Under the pieces are notes generated by a model that searched no databases, had not been told where the DNA came from, and saw nothing but the letters and a program-made list of their open reading frames with translations. Of a DNA stretch of 64,000 nucleotides, positions 1 to 8,392 are shown in pieces. Every line of letters begins with the position of its first letter. Position 1 is the first letter of the stretch. A program made the translations under genes and the position numbers. Origin of the DNA: Sulfurimonas sp. (GTDB lineage Bacteria > Campylobacterota > Campylobacteria > Campylobacterales > Sulfurimonadaceae); assembly GCA_016744115.1 (NCBI GenBank), contig JADGEZ010000001.1, positions 80,877 through 144,876 of the forward strand. Direction: 5' to 3'.

Positions 1-435
1 TCCTTGATGAGCAAGATCAGGCAAAACCAATTCTTGAAAAAGAAACACAAAAACTTGACTTAGAGGATACACTTGAACTATCCTTCCTTGATGAGCAAGA
101 TCAGGTAAAACCAATTCTTGAAAAAGAAACACAAAAACTTGACTTAGAGGATACACTTGAACTATCCTTCCTTGATGAGCAAGATCAGGTAAAACCAATT
201 CTTGAAAAAGAAACACAAAAACTTGACTTAGAGGATACACTTGAACTATCCTTCCTTGATGAGCAAGATCAGGCAAAACCAATTCTTGAAAAAGAAACAC
301 AAAAACTTGACTTAGAGGATACACTTGAACTATCCTTCCTTGATGAGCAAGATCAGGCAAAACCAATTCTTGAAAAAGAAACACAAAAACTTGACTTAGA
401 GGATACACTTGAACTATCCTTCCTTGATGAGCAAG
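1..435 (+). repeat. 84-bp in-frame tandem repeat, 5 copies plus a 15-base partial copy
   Basis: The unit starts at bases 1, 85, 169, 253, 337 and 421, a constant period of 84 (28 codons). The final copy covers only tccttgatgagcaag. The copies differ at one base, gca or gta (Ala/Val), in the order A, V, V, A, A. Near-identity at the DNA level points to recent expansion or ongoing homogenisation. The array may extend left of the window. Confidence 0.97.
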
Positions 436-755
436 TAGAATCAAAAGAATATGATAAAGATAAAATCGCAGCTGAAATCGGTTTAGATAGAGCTAGTTTC
501 GATGAGCTTTTTGAAGAATATATTCAAGAATCTCAAGAGCTTACAAGATCCATCGCAAATGCTATAGAAATTAGCGATGGAGATAGTTGGAGAAGTCAAG
601 CACTCACACTCAAAGGAATGAGTGATCATATTATGGTATCTAGTTTCACAAAAGAGTTAGAAATTCTTTCTCAAACACAAGATTCCACAGAAGCAAAAAA
701 TACAAATACAAACATTGTAAAACAGCTTATACATATTTCACATACAAAGGTCTAA
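1..755 (+). CDS. C-terminal part of repeat protein with Hpt-like tail (5' end outside window)
   Basis: Open from the left edge to TAA at 753-755 in the frame beginning at base 3. It is absent from the ORF track because its start is not in the window. It opens with five near-identical 28-residue acidic repeats (LDEQDQ[A/V]KPILEKETQK and so on), then a helical tail of about 110 residues. The tail motif QALTLKGMSDHIMVSS, followed by KELEIL, matches the core of histidine phosphotransfer (Hpt) domains, normally A-H-T-L-K-G. Here the phospho-accepting His is Leu, so by family knowledge it should not carry phosphate. It ends 4 bases before the hybrid kinase, so the two are probably co-transcribed and may interact. 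Full length, N-terminal domains and true function are not visible. Confidence 0.75.
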   Translation, partial: LDEQDQAKPILEKETQKLDLEDTLELSFLDEQDQVKPILEKETQKLDLEDTLELSFLDEQDQVKPILEKETQKLDLEDTLELSFLDEQDQAKPILEKETQKLDLEDTLELSFLDEQDQAKPILEKETQKLDLEDTLELSFLDEQVESKEYDKDKIAAEIGLDRASFDELFEEYIQESQELTRSIANAIEISDGDSWRSQALTLKGMSDHIMVSSFTKELEILSQTQDSTEAKNTNTNIVKQLIHISHTKV

Positions 756-759
756 TACA

Positions 760-3700
760 ATGTCATTTGGATTAAAAAATCGACTTAGACTTATAAGTTT
801 ACTCCCTATTCTTATTCTTTTTTCCTTAACAGGTTATTTTGCTTATGAATCTTTTGTTGAGTATCAAGCTGCACAAACTCTTCAAGATAAACTTTCTAAA
901 AATCGCCAACTTAATGAACTTCTTGAAAATATATCTAAAGAAAGGGGTATGACTGTAATGCACTTAGCAAATGCATCTACTTATACACTAACACCTTTGC
1001 TTAAACAAAGAAAAGTACTTGATGCGGTGAGTGATAAGCTTCTTTTGGACACAAAAGACAATACCCTCATTCCTGAGCATAAAAATGCAGTAGAAAAATC
1101 AATGAAAGAGATAAAAAAAAATCGTTTACTTGTTGATAAAAAAGAAGCAAACTTTAGATCTGTTTATTATAGAGTCTATGGAAAAGCTCAAAATAGAGTT
1201 ATAGTTCAACTTGAAAATATAATTGAAAACCAAAATGACACCGAGATTAAAGAACTCTCAAGCATCTATATCTCTCTTGTGCGTTCTAAGAAATTTACAT
1301 CATCTGAAAGAGATTTAATATCTTATACTCTATCTCGTTCTAAAAAACTAAGTACGAATGAACTTAGCTTATGGATTTCTCTCATAGCTAAATCGGAAAT
1401 ACCTAGTTATGATACACTCCATAATCAAGTAATTATTCAAGAACTCAACACTCTTTTTCAAGCAAAAAAGACTCTTAAACTTCTTGTAAACATAAACCTT
1501 CAAAGAAGTAATATCATCTCACTCTCTACAAGTGGTCAGTATAATTCAAGTCCTGCTCTTTGGTCAGAAATGCTCTTTGAAAAAACAAACATTGTTTCTC
1601 AAGCTCAAGAAAAAATATTAAATGCCTTAGATGATAGAGCAAACCAAGTGCAAGACAATGCTTTGCAACTTCTTATAATTTCTTTACTAGTTTGGATTAT
1701 CTCTATTATTATTGCGATTTTAGGCTTATTACTCTCTAATGAAATATCAAATAATACAAAAAATCTTGAAAATATTCTCAATGATATTGCGGCAGATACA
1801 AAAAATTCTCTTAACTATGGCAATGACATTGACCTGCAAACAACCTTTGGTATGTCTCAAGCCTATCAACTTCTTCAAACAATAATCCAAGATACTACTA
1901 ATGATAAGATTTTTGCACAAGAAGCTAGTGAAGCAAAGTCTCTTTTTCTAGCGAATATGTCGCATGAGATTAGAACTCCGTTAAATGGTATTGTCGGATT
2001 TACAGAACTGCTTAAAGATTCTGGTCTTGAAGATGAACAGGGTGAATTTGTTGATATAATTGAAAAGTCTTCTGAAAACCTTCTTGAAATCATCAACAAC
2101 ATTCTTGATCTTTCTAAAATTGAAAGCAATAAACTTGAAATTGAAGATATTATTTTCAACCCTATAGAAGAGTTTGAAAGTGCTGTTGAAATTTATGCTG
2201 TGCGTGCGAGTGAAAAACATATAGACTTAGGCTGTTTTATTGATCCCGAGTTACATCAAGCAATCAAGGGTGATCCTACTAAAATTAAAGAGGTAATTAT
2301 TAACCTTTTATCTAATGCTGTTAAGTTTACAAATAATTCAGGTGCTATTAATATTAATATAAGAAAAATGCACTCCAAAAATATTGGAAAAACAAGAATA
2401 AGGTTTGAGGTTCAAGATAGCGGTATTGGTGTTACAGATGAGCAAAAATCACGAATATTTGAAGCATTTTCACAAGCTGATACATCCATTACTCGTAAAT
2501 ATGGGGGTACTGGTCTAGGTCTTACCATATCTAGTAAGTTTGTTCAACTCATGGGTGGTAAACTAGATTTACATAGTGAATCTACTCAAGGAAGCACCTT
2601 CTTCTTTACCATAGATTTTGAAAAAGTGGAAACTTTAAATGAATCCAGTCAAAACAATTTTTCTAGTATTAATGCTCTCATACTAGAAGATTCAAATAAA
2701 CAAAAAAAACAAGATACTTATTTGCGTGAATATCTTGACTTCTTTGGTGTTGCTTACACCGTATTTAAAGACACAGAACAACTCCAAGATCTTCAATCCA
2801 AAAATCACTATGATTTGTTGTTAGTAGATTTTGATTATTGTAGTCAAGCCAACTTAAAGCACTATTCAAGACAATCACATGGTTTTGTTGTAATGACAAA
2901 AGCTACTTATATGAAAAATCTTGACTCACTCGATATTAATGTGTTTAAAACTATCTATGAACCACTCAATAATACCAAGATAAAAGCAATTTTAGAAAAC
3001 TTTCATACTCAAAAATTTCAAGTAAGCAAAAGTAAAAAAGCCACTCGTAAAAAGTTCAATGCCAATACATCTAAATTTGATGCTAAAATTTTAATCGCTG
3101 AAGATAATATAATCAATCAAAAACTCATTAAAAGAACACTAGAGAGCATTGGCTTAAACATAACAATAGCTAGTAATGGTCTTGAAGCTTTTCAAAAAAG
3201 AAAAGATGGGGATTATGACTTAATCTTTATGGATATTCAAATGCCTTATCTCAACGGTATCGAATCTACTAAAGAAATTTTAGAGTATGAAAAAGAATAC
3301 AACAAAGAACATATTCCAATAATCGCACTTACAGCAAATGCCCTCAAAGGAGATAGAGAGAAATTCTTAGCTGAGGGACTAGATGAATATACTACTAAAC
3401 CTCTAGTACGAAGTGAAATTATCTCTCTTTTAAATCATTTTTTATCTGATCATATTGTTGAGAGTGATGAGCTAGAAGCACAGCTTATTCCACAAGAAAT
3501 AGAAAAAATCATCCCTGAACCTGAAAAAATTCCAGTAATTCCAGTAATTCCAGTAATTCAAGAGCTTCAAAAAGAGGATATAGCTGTAGATACTACAGTC
3601 TTAAGTACTGATTATACAGCAGATATTCTTTTAGCTAAAAAGAGTTCTTTTGAGGCTAAACTCTTTGGGCGTCTTTTAGATTCTCTTCACTATACTTACG

Positions 3701-3975
3701 ATGTAGCTCATTCACAAAAAGAACTAGATGACTTTGTTAAAGACAATACTTATAAAGTGATTTTTTTAGACAAGGAAAATAAAGATCTTACTCTTTCAAC
3801 ATTTTCTAAAAGTATTCAAGCTTCAAATAATATAAGTACTTTAAAAACAAATATCATTCTTATAGCAGATGCTCGAACTGTCCTAGATAAAGATGATAAC
3901 TTATATGTTCAAGAAATAATTCAAAATGTAGTAAACAAAGATTTACTCAAATCTATATTAGAAAAATTTATTTAA
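760..3975 (+). CDS. Hybrid sensor histidine kinase with NIT-like sensor and three receiver-like domains
   Basis: Inner-membrane hybrid kinase of 1071 residues. A membrane segment (about 11-30) leads into a helical periplasmic region whose ISKERGMTVMHLA resembles the nitrate/nitrite-sensing NIT family, then a second membrane helix (about 304-325). The HisKA motif ANMSHEIRTPLNG has its phospho-His near 402. The ATPase shows INLLSNAVKFTN, DSGIGV and GTGLGLTIS. A first receiver-like domain (ALILEDSN, LLVDFD) lacks the usual KP lysine. A canonical receiver follows (ILIAEDN, LIFMDIQMP with Asp about 825, TTKPL). After a VIPVIPVIQ linker there is a third, degenerate receiver (LLAKKSS replaces the acidic pair). 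It lies between the Hpt-like protein and a single-domain regulator, so phosphorelay is likely. The nitrate ligand is only a family-based guess. Confidence 0.85.
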   Translation: MSFGLKNRLRLISLLPILILFSLTGYFAYESFVEYQAAQTLQDKLSKNRQLNELLENISKERGMTVMHLANASTYTLTPLLKQRKVLDAVSDKLLLDTKDNTLIPEHKNAVEKSMKEIKKNRLLVDKKEANFRSVYYRVYGKAQNRVIVQLENIIENQNDTEIKELSSIYISLVRSKKFTSSERDLISYTLSRSKKLSTNELSLWISLIAKSEIPSYDTLHNQVIIQELNTLFQAKKTLKLLVNINLQRSNIISLSTSGQYNSSPALWSEMLFEKTNIVSQAQEKILNALDDRANQVQDNALQLLIISLLVWIISIIIAILGLLLSNEISNNTKNLENILNDIAADTKNSLNYGNDIDLQTTFGMSQAYQLLQTIIQDTTNDKIFAQEASEAKSLFLANMSHEIRTPLNGIVGFTELLKDSGLEDEQGEFVDIIEKSSENLLEIINNILDLSKIESNKLEIEDIIFNPIEEFESAVEIYAVRASEKHIDLGCFIDPELHQAIKGDPTKIKEVIINLLSNAVKFTNNSGAININIRKMHSKNIGKTRIRFEVQDSGIGVTDEQKSRIFEAFSQADTSITRKYGGTGLGLTISSKFVQLMGGKLDLHSESTQGSTFFFTIDFEKVETLNESSQNNFSSINALILEDSNKQKKQDTYLREYLDFFGVAYTVFKDTEQLQDLQSKNHYDLLLVDFDYCSQANLKHYSRQSHGFVVMTKATYMKNLDSLDINVFKTIYEPLNNTKIKAILENFHTQKFQVSKSKKATRKKFNANTSKFDAKILIAEDNIINQKLIKRTLESIGLNITIASNGLEAFQKRKDGDYDLIFMDIQMPYLNGIESTKEILEYEKEYNKEHIPIIALTANALKGDREKFLAEGLDEYTTKPLVRSEIISLLNHFLSDHIVESDELEAQLIPQEIEKIIPEPEKIPVIPVIPVIQELQKEDIAVDTTVLSTDYTADILLAKKSSFEAKLFGRLLDSLHYTYDVAHSQKELDDFVKDNTYKVIFLDKENKDLTLSTFSKSIQASNNISTLKTNIILIADARTVLDKDDNLYVQEIIQNVVNKDLLKSILEKFI
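3532..3558 (+). repeat. 9-bp triplicate microrepeat in the kinase linker
   Basis: Three perfect tandem copies of ccagtaatt encode the repeated Pro-Val-Ile of the linker between the canonical and the C-terminal degenerate receiver domains. Copy-number change would alter linker length without breaking the frame. Confidence 0.9.
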
Positions 3976-3984
3976 GGATTGTAT

Positions 3985-4362
3985 ATGAGTGATCAATTAA
4001 CTATTTTAGCTGTAGATGACGATATGATAAACTTAAAATTGCTCAAGTCTGTCTTACTTAAAAGCGTAAGTGTACAAGAGGTTATAGAGGCAAAAAATGG
4101 TTCAGATGCTATCGGTGTACTCAAGAGTAGAAATGACATAGACTTGGTTCTACTAGATATAATCATGCCTATTATGAATGGTCTTGAAGTTTTAAAAGTT
4201 GTTCGTGCAGATGATAACCTTCGTCAAGTTCCTATTATTGTTTTAACGACAGATGAAACAAAGAAAAGTGAAGCCCTAGAGTTAGGTGCAAATGGTTTTT
4301 TAATGAAACCTATTAGAAAGACTGAACTCATAAGTAAAATCTCGACTGTTTTAGTATTGTAA
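3985..4362 (+). CDS. Single-domain response regulator (CheY-like)
   Basis: A stand-alone receiver of about 125 residues without an output domain. The acidic pocket (ILAVDDD), phospho-acceptor Asp (LVLLDIIMP), conserved Thr (IIVLTTD) and Lys (FLMKPI) are all present, so it should be competent for phosphorylation. The track starts it at a TTG (3979). The ATG at 3985 is preferred because AAGGA at 3974-3978 lies 6 bases upstream. It follows the hybrid kinase by 9 bases and is its likely phosphate acceptor or diffusible partner. It could act on the flagellar switch like CheY or on another partner, and the sequence does not decide. Confidence 0.85.
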   Translation: MSDQLTILAVDDDMINLKLLKSVLLKSVSVQEVIEAKNGSDAIGVLKSRNDIDLVLLDIIMPIMNGLEVLKVVRADDNLRQVPIIVLTTDETKKSEALELGANGFLMKPIRKTELISKISTVLVL

Positions 4363-4390
4363 AACAAGTTCTTATATAAGAACTTGTTTT
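4361..4390. terminator. Bidirectional terminator palindrome between response regulator and lon
   Basis: A perfect 30-base palindrome (half-site AAAACAAGTTCTTAT) covers the last bases of both convergent genes. The regulator stop (4360-4362) and the lon stop (4372-4374) both lie in it. A-tracts on one arm give U-tracts on the other, so it can terminate in both directions. Confidence 0.85.
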
Positions 4391-6789
4391 ACAACCTCTT
4401 CAATCCTAGTCATACCAAGAATTTCTAAGGAGTCTTTTACCTCTTTAGGAATATCTTCTAAATCTCTTTCATAATTTTTTTGAGGAATTAAAATTTTAGA
4501 CATTCCAGCCTTATGTGCGGCTATGAGCTTTTCTTTAAGCCCACCAATAGGCAAAACATCACCACTTAAAGATAACTCTCCTGTCATAGCAATTTCAGAG
4601 CGTATTTTTTTTGAGCTTAGTATAGAAGAGATTACTGACGCCATAGCAATACCAGCTGAGGGTCCATCTTTTGGAGTAGCACCATCTGGAACATGTAGAT
4701 GAATATCATAACGCTTATACACCTCACTAAAATCAACTTCAAGTTTTTCATTTTCTTCTTTAAGCGTTAAAGGAATATTTTTAGAATCAATTTTTAGCCT
4801 TTTGGTGTCTATCAAAGTTTTAACCACGCTCAATGCTATTCTAGCGGACTCTTTCATAACATCGCCTAGGCTACCAGTAAGCTCTAAGTTCCCTTTTCCT
4901 TTAATACGGATAGTTTCTATCTTTAAGACATCTCCACCAACAGCCGTCCAAGCAAGACCATTGACTACTCCCACTACAGGGATTTTATCTGTTTTTTCTA
5001 TCTCAAATACAGACTTATCAAAAAAGTCTTTTAAGTTTTTCAAACTCACAGAAACCTTTGCTAGCTTTGAATCTTCAAGAATTTGTTTAGCAACTCTACG
5101 ACTCATATCAGCTATTCGGCGGCGAAGATTACGGACACCTGCTTCACGAGTGTAAGAGTGGATTAACTCTTTAAGTGCTGGTTTAGAGATAGCCAGTTCA
5201 GAACTTTTGAGTCCATGCTTTTTAAGTTCTTGAGGGATAAGATACCTTTTTGCTATTTCAAATTTCTCTTGAGGTGTATATGAACTCACTTGAATAAACT
5301 CCATTCTATCTCGAAGTGCAGTTGGAATTTGCCCAACATCATTAGCAGTAGCGATAAAAATCACATCACTCAAATCAATGTTAAAGTTAAGATAATAATC
5401 TCGAAATTCAGAATTTTGTTCAGGATCTAAAATCTCTAAAAGAGCAGCCGTAGGGTCTCCACGCTGTGAGCGTGACACCTTGTCTATCTCATCTAAAACG
5501 ATAACAGGGTTCATCTTCTTAGCATCTATAAGCCCTTGAGTTATACGCCCTGGCATTGCTCCTACATAAGTTCTTCTATGTCCTCTAAGCTCATTCACAT
5601 CTTCAAGCCCACCAAGAGCTATACGAATGAGCGGACGCTTTAGTGCTGTAGCTATTGAGTTAGCAAGAGAGGTTTTACCAACACCTGGAGGACCCGAAAA
5701 ACATAAAATCGCTCCTGCTGAGTTTTCATGCCCCACACCACGAAGTTCTAAAAGTTCTTTGACAGCAAAGTATTCAACTATGCGTTTTTTAGGTTTTTCA
5801 AGTGAAAAATGATCTTTATCTAACTGAACTTCTACATCATTTATCTTAAGTGCTTGTCTTGCCTCATCACCAAAAGGAATCTCTAAAACCCAATCAAGAT
5901 AGGTTTGTGTCATAGAAGCGTCAGAAGAATCTGGATGCATTCGTGAAAATCTTTCTATCTGTTTGCTTATCTCTTTGTAAGCATCTTCACCCATTTTAGA
6001 TTTTTTTGCTTCACATTTTCTTCTGTACTCTTCTATCTCTTCATCTCTAGAGGTATCAGTTCCTAACTCTTTTTGAATCTGTTTGAGTTGTTCTTTTAAA
6101 AAGTACTCTTTATTTACTTTTTCAATTTTCGTATGAACCTTACTTTTAATCTCTTTTTGCAGTCTATTTGCTTCTATCTCTTCTATAAGATGATCAATAA
6201 GAAGCATAAATCTCTCTTGTGTATCTACCTCAACAAAAATCTTATACGCCTGATTTTTTTTAAGTCTTACTGATGAGCAAATCAAATCAATGATACGATT
6301 ATGATCATGATCTTCCTCTATGGTTTTGAGTAAATCAGGAGGAAAGTAAGTACTCACACTTGATAATGTTCTTACCTTTTCTCGTACTATCTCAAGTATA
6401 GCATCAATCTTTAATGAGTTTACAACAGTTCCCTCCAAAATATCGACATTTGCGATAAGAGGCTTTTCTTCTACGGCTGAGAGTACTTTAGCACGAGCTA
6501 AACCTTGAAAAAGTACTTTTACTCTTCCATCTGGAAGGGCAACTTTTCTCATGATAGAACCTACAACTCCAGTATCATATAAGGCGTCAAAACTTCTCTC
6601 ACCCTCTCTTGATTCTTTAGAAGAACACACTATCACTAAAGAGTTCTCTTCTATGGCTTTACTTGCCGCATTGATATTGTTCTCATCACTTAAAAAAAGT
6701 GGTGAAATCATAAATGGATATAAAAAGAGTTCATCCTCCGCTATCACTGGTATAGTTGCAGGGAACTCCCCATAATTACTTAATTTCAT
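4372..6789 (-). CDS. lon: ATP-dependent protease Lon
   Basis: Cytoplasmic AAA+ serine protease that degrades misfolded and regulatory proteins. The 805 residues have the full bacterial LonA order: N-terminal substrate-binding domain, coiled-coil linker (about 200-260), AAA+ module with Walker A GPPGVGKT and Walker B VIVLDEID, and C-terminal protease domain. The catalytic dyad is visible as Ser about 711 in KDGPSAGIAM and Lys about 754 in GGLKEKLIAAH, with the spacing known from E. coli Lon. The bamD-like gene lies 29 bases upstream on the same strand, an arrangement I recall from Campylobacter. No heat-shock operator was recognised upstream. Confidence 0.97.
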   Translation of the reverse strand: MKLSNYGEFPATIPVIAEDELFLYPFMISPLFLSDENNINAASKAIEENSLVIVCSSKESREGERSFDALYDTGVVGSIMRKVALPDGRVKVLFQGLARAKVLSAVEEKPLIANVDILEGTVVNSLKIDAILEIVREKVRTLSSVSTYFPPDLLKTIEEDHDHNRIIDLICSSVRLKKNQAYKIFVEVDTQERFMLLIDHLIEEIEANRLQKEIKSKVHTKIEKVNKEYFLKEQLKQIQKELGTDTSRDEEIEEYRRKCEAKKSKMGEDAYKEISKQIERFSRMHPDSSDASMTQTYLDWVLEIPFGDEARQALKINDVEVQLDKDHFSLEKPKKRIVEYFAVKELLELRGVGHENSAGAILCFSGPPGVGKTSLANSIATALKRPLIRIALGGLEDVNELRGHRRTYVGAMPGRITQGLIDAKKMNPVIVLDEIDKVSRSQRGDPTAALLEILDPEQNSEFRDYYLNFNIDLSDVIFIATANDVGQIPTALRDRMEFIQVSSYTPQEKFEIAKRYLIPQELKKHGLKSSELAISKPALKELIHSYTREAGVRNLRRRIADMSRRVAKQILEDSKLAKVSVSLKNLKDFFDKSVFEIEKTDKIPVVGVVNGLAWTAVGGDVLKIETIRIKGKGNLELTGSLGDVMKESARIALSVVKTLIDTKRLKIDSKNIPLTLKEENEKLEVDFSEVYKRYDIHLHVPDGATPKDGPSAGIAMASVISSILSSKKIRSEIAMTGELSLSGDVLPIGGLKEKLIAAHKAGMSKILIPQKNYERDLEDIPKEVKDSLEILGMTRIEEVVKQVLI

Positions 6790-6818
6790 ATTTTAATTTC
6801 CTAATATTTCTTTTTTAA

Positions 6819-7748
6819 CTATCTATATTGAGACTCTTGATAATAAGATCCATACTCAGCCCCTAGTATATCTTTTCTTGCTTGTCTATACTCTTGTTTA
6901 TTTAATTGTCCTTGGCTATAAAGTTTTTCTACTTTAGTTAATTCTAAAACTTGCTTTTTTTGCCTTTGTTTAAAATCATCATTTTTATTTGTCAAACTCT
7001 TTGTTTGAGGAGTGGGGATATACTCTTCTTTTATAGTGTTCCTTGAAACAACACTTTGAGTGTTTGGGATTATAAAACCATACCAACTCCCTGTACCATC
7101 TCCTTCAAACCAAGCTCTATACCAAGGAGTATTTGCCCTTTGTATCTCACCCCAATTTATCCAAGCCTGTGGTCTAATGTTTCTATAATACTCAGCACTG
7201 CGTGGTTTGTCTAGTCTCTCATATAAATCTGCGATAGATTCATTTAAAAGTGCTTCTGCCATTCTAAGGTTCGTCATCATAGTATCTACTATGGGATAAT
7301 ACATAGAGCGAGGATAAGTAAGCTTAAAGACCCCACCCTCTCGTAAAGCATCTCGAATTAAAACCTGATCTCTTCTTGGATTTTCTAGTGCCATGTACTT
7401 TGCTTTTATCTTCATATACTCAGCAAACTCTTTTTCATTTATATTTGCATATCGTTTAATATATTCGTTTGAAAAATGCTCACTTAAAAGGTACTCTTTG
7501 TGATACATATGAGCGATAGAGAGGATCAAAGTAGCCTCTGGTAAAAGAGGTGAGCCGATATGTTCTCCTTGAAGAGAACTATAATAACTGTCTGCTTCTT
7601 CAAGATTAGCATCAACGATTGCATCAATGATTTTAGCATACCAATAAACGGCTGGTTTGTTATACTCTTCTATAACATTGTTTGAACATCCTACAAAAAG
7701 AAAGCTCATAACAAGGGCAAGCAAACTAAAGTTTATTTTTCGTTTCAT
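6819..7748 (-). CDS. bamD: BamD-like outer-membrane assembly lipoprotein with extended C-terminus
   Basis: The N-terminus MKRKINFSLLALVMSFLFVGCSNN is a lipoprotein signal with the lipobox Cys at residue 21. The following helical repeats (GSPLLPEATLILSIAHMYHK, SEHFSNEYIKRYANINEKEF) fit the TPR-rich BamD/YfiO family, the Bam complex component that helps insert beta-barrel proteins. At 309 residues it is longer than a usual BamD. Extra features are an unusual aromatic segment (WYRAWFEGDGTGSWYGF) and a C-terminal piece (VEKLYSQGQLNKQEY) that resembles a SHOCT oligomerisation motif. Position before lon supports the assignment from remembered Campylobacter synteny. A different TPR lipoprotein remains possible. 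Confidence 0.6.
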   Translation of the reverse strand: MKRKINFSLLALVMSFLFVGCSNNVIEEYNKPAVYWYAKIIDAIVDANLEEADSYYSSLQGEHIGSPLLPEATLILSIAHMYHKEYLLSEHFSNEYIKRYANINEKEFAEYMKIKAKYMALENPRRDQVLIRDALREGGVFKLTYPRSMYYPIVDTMMTNLRMAEALLNESIADLYERLDKPRSAEYYRNIRPQAWINWGEIQRANTPWYRAWFEGDGTGSWYGFIIPNTQSVVSRNTIKEEYIPTPQTKSLTNKNDDFKQRQKKQVLELTKVEKLYSQGQLNKQEYRQARKDILGAEYGSYYQESQYR

Positions 7749-7781
7749 ACTTTAAATATCCTTAAAATCAATTATATATTT

Positions 7782-7849
7782 GCTATTTTAGCCAAAAGAG
7801 CTAACTCTATGTTTAAAATAGCTTTATTTTATCTTTTAAGTGCTAAAAT
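7782..7849 (+). promoter_or_regulatory. Divergent bamD/fliW intergenic region: inverted repeat and fliW promoter
   Basis: GCTATTTTA (7782-7790) and its exact reverse complement TAAAATAGC (7814-7822) flank a 23-base spacer between divergent genes, a layout suited to a dimeric regulator or a weak stem. TGCTAAAAT at 7841-7849 is an extended -10 for fliW. It places transcription start near 7856, before the ATG at 7878. Confidence 0.45.
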
Positions 7850-7877
7850 AGAGTAAAAAATGGACAAAAGGTTTTTT

Positions 7878-8258
7878 ATGAAATTTGATATTATTGTGCC
7901 ACTTCTTGGCTTTGAAGATCTAAAACAAGTTGAACTAGAAAAAATAGACGATATATTTATGAAGATGCAATCAACTAGGGATGAGCATCTTTCTTTTACC
8001 CTTATAGACCCTTTTGTCTTAAGAGAATATGATTTTGACTTAGAACAAAATATTCAAGACCTACTTGAGGTAAATGATCATTCAAATCTTTTAGTCTTAA
8101 ACATTGTCTTAATCCAAAGCCCTATAAAGGACTCCATAGTAAATTTCATAGGGCCTATCATCTTCAACACAGACAAGAACTTAGCCGCTCAATGTATCCT
8201 CTCAAACTCCCAAAAATACGGTGTATCTGAAAAAATTTCTACTTTTTTAAAAACCTAG
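7878..8258 (+). CDS. fliW: Flagellar assembly factor FliW
   Basis: A cytoplasmic protein of 126 residues recognised by IVPLLGFEDLKQVELEKID, a proline-containing middle FTLIDPF, and LLVLNIVLIQSPIKDSIVNFIGPIIFNTD, all typical of FliW. In the family it binds CsrA allosterically and flagellin, releasing CsrA repression of flagellin translation when flagellin is exported. The ATG at 7878 is preferred over the upstream 7860 ATG because AAAGG is 6 bases before it and the likely transcript begins about 7856. It is divergent from bamD and lon, as I recall for Cj1075. No csrA is visible in this window. Confidence 0.9.
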   Translation: MKFDIIVPLLGFEDLKQVELEKIDDIFMKMQSTRDEHLSFTLIDPFVLREYDFDLEQNIQDLLEVNDHSNLLVLNIVLIQSPIKDSIVNFIGPIIFNTDKNLAAQCILSNSQKYGVSEKISTFLKT

Positions 8259-8282
8259 TTTTCAAATTCAGAGTATCTAATC

Positions 8283-8369
8283 TTTTGCTTTCAGCTAAAT
8301 AAAAGCAAATAAGATGGATAATGTAGTAGCAAATGATTGCTACACACCATATGTTTGGTGCAATTTTTT
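8283..8369 (+). other. Three stem-loops between fliW and the adhesin gene (terminator and/or attenuating leader)
   Basis: In order: TTTGCTTT (8284-8291) pairs with AAAGCAAA (8302-8309); GTAGCAA (8326-8332) pairs with TTGCTAC (8337-8343) around a 4-base loop; CACCA (8345-8349) pairs with TGGTG (8356-8360), followed after CAA by six T (8364-8369). The last has the form of a rho-independent terminator and ends only about 23 bases before the adhesin ATG. It may be fliW termination in tandem or a 5' leader that attenuates the adhesin operon. Confidence 0.5.
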
Positions 8370-8392
8370 ACTTCATATTCAAGGAGTTTGTT

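Noticed and set aside
1-435. Direct repeats at the left edge as a CRISPR or mobile repeat
   Set aside because: The units are contiguous with no spacers, the period is 28 codons, and they are read in frame into a protein tail.
4802-5155. 117-residue plus-strand ORF inside lon
   Set aside because: Lies wholly antisense to a complete lon gene, has no ribosome site or recognisable domain; a shadow frame.
8333-8392. N-terminal 20-residue extension of the adhesin
   Set aside because: It places a second hydrophobic stretch before the signal peptide, overlaps the hairpins, and lacks the strong AAGGAG that fits ATG 8393.
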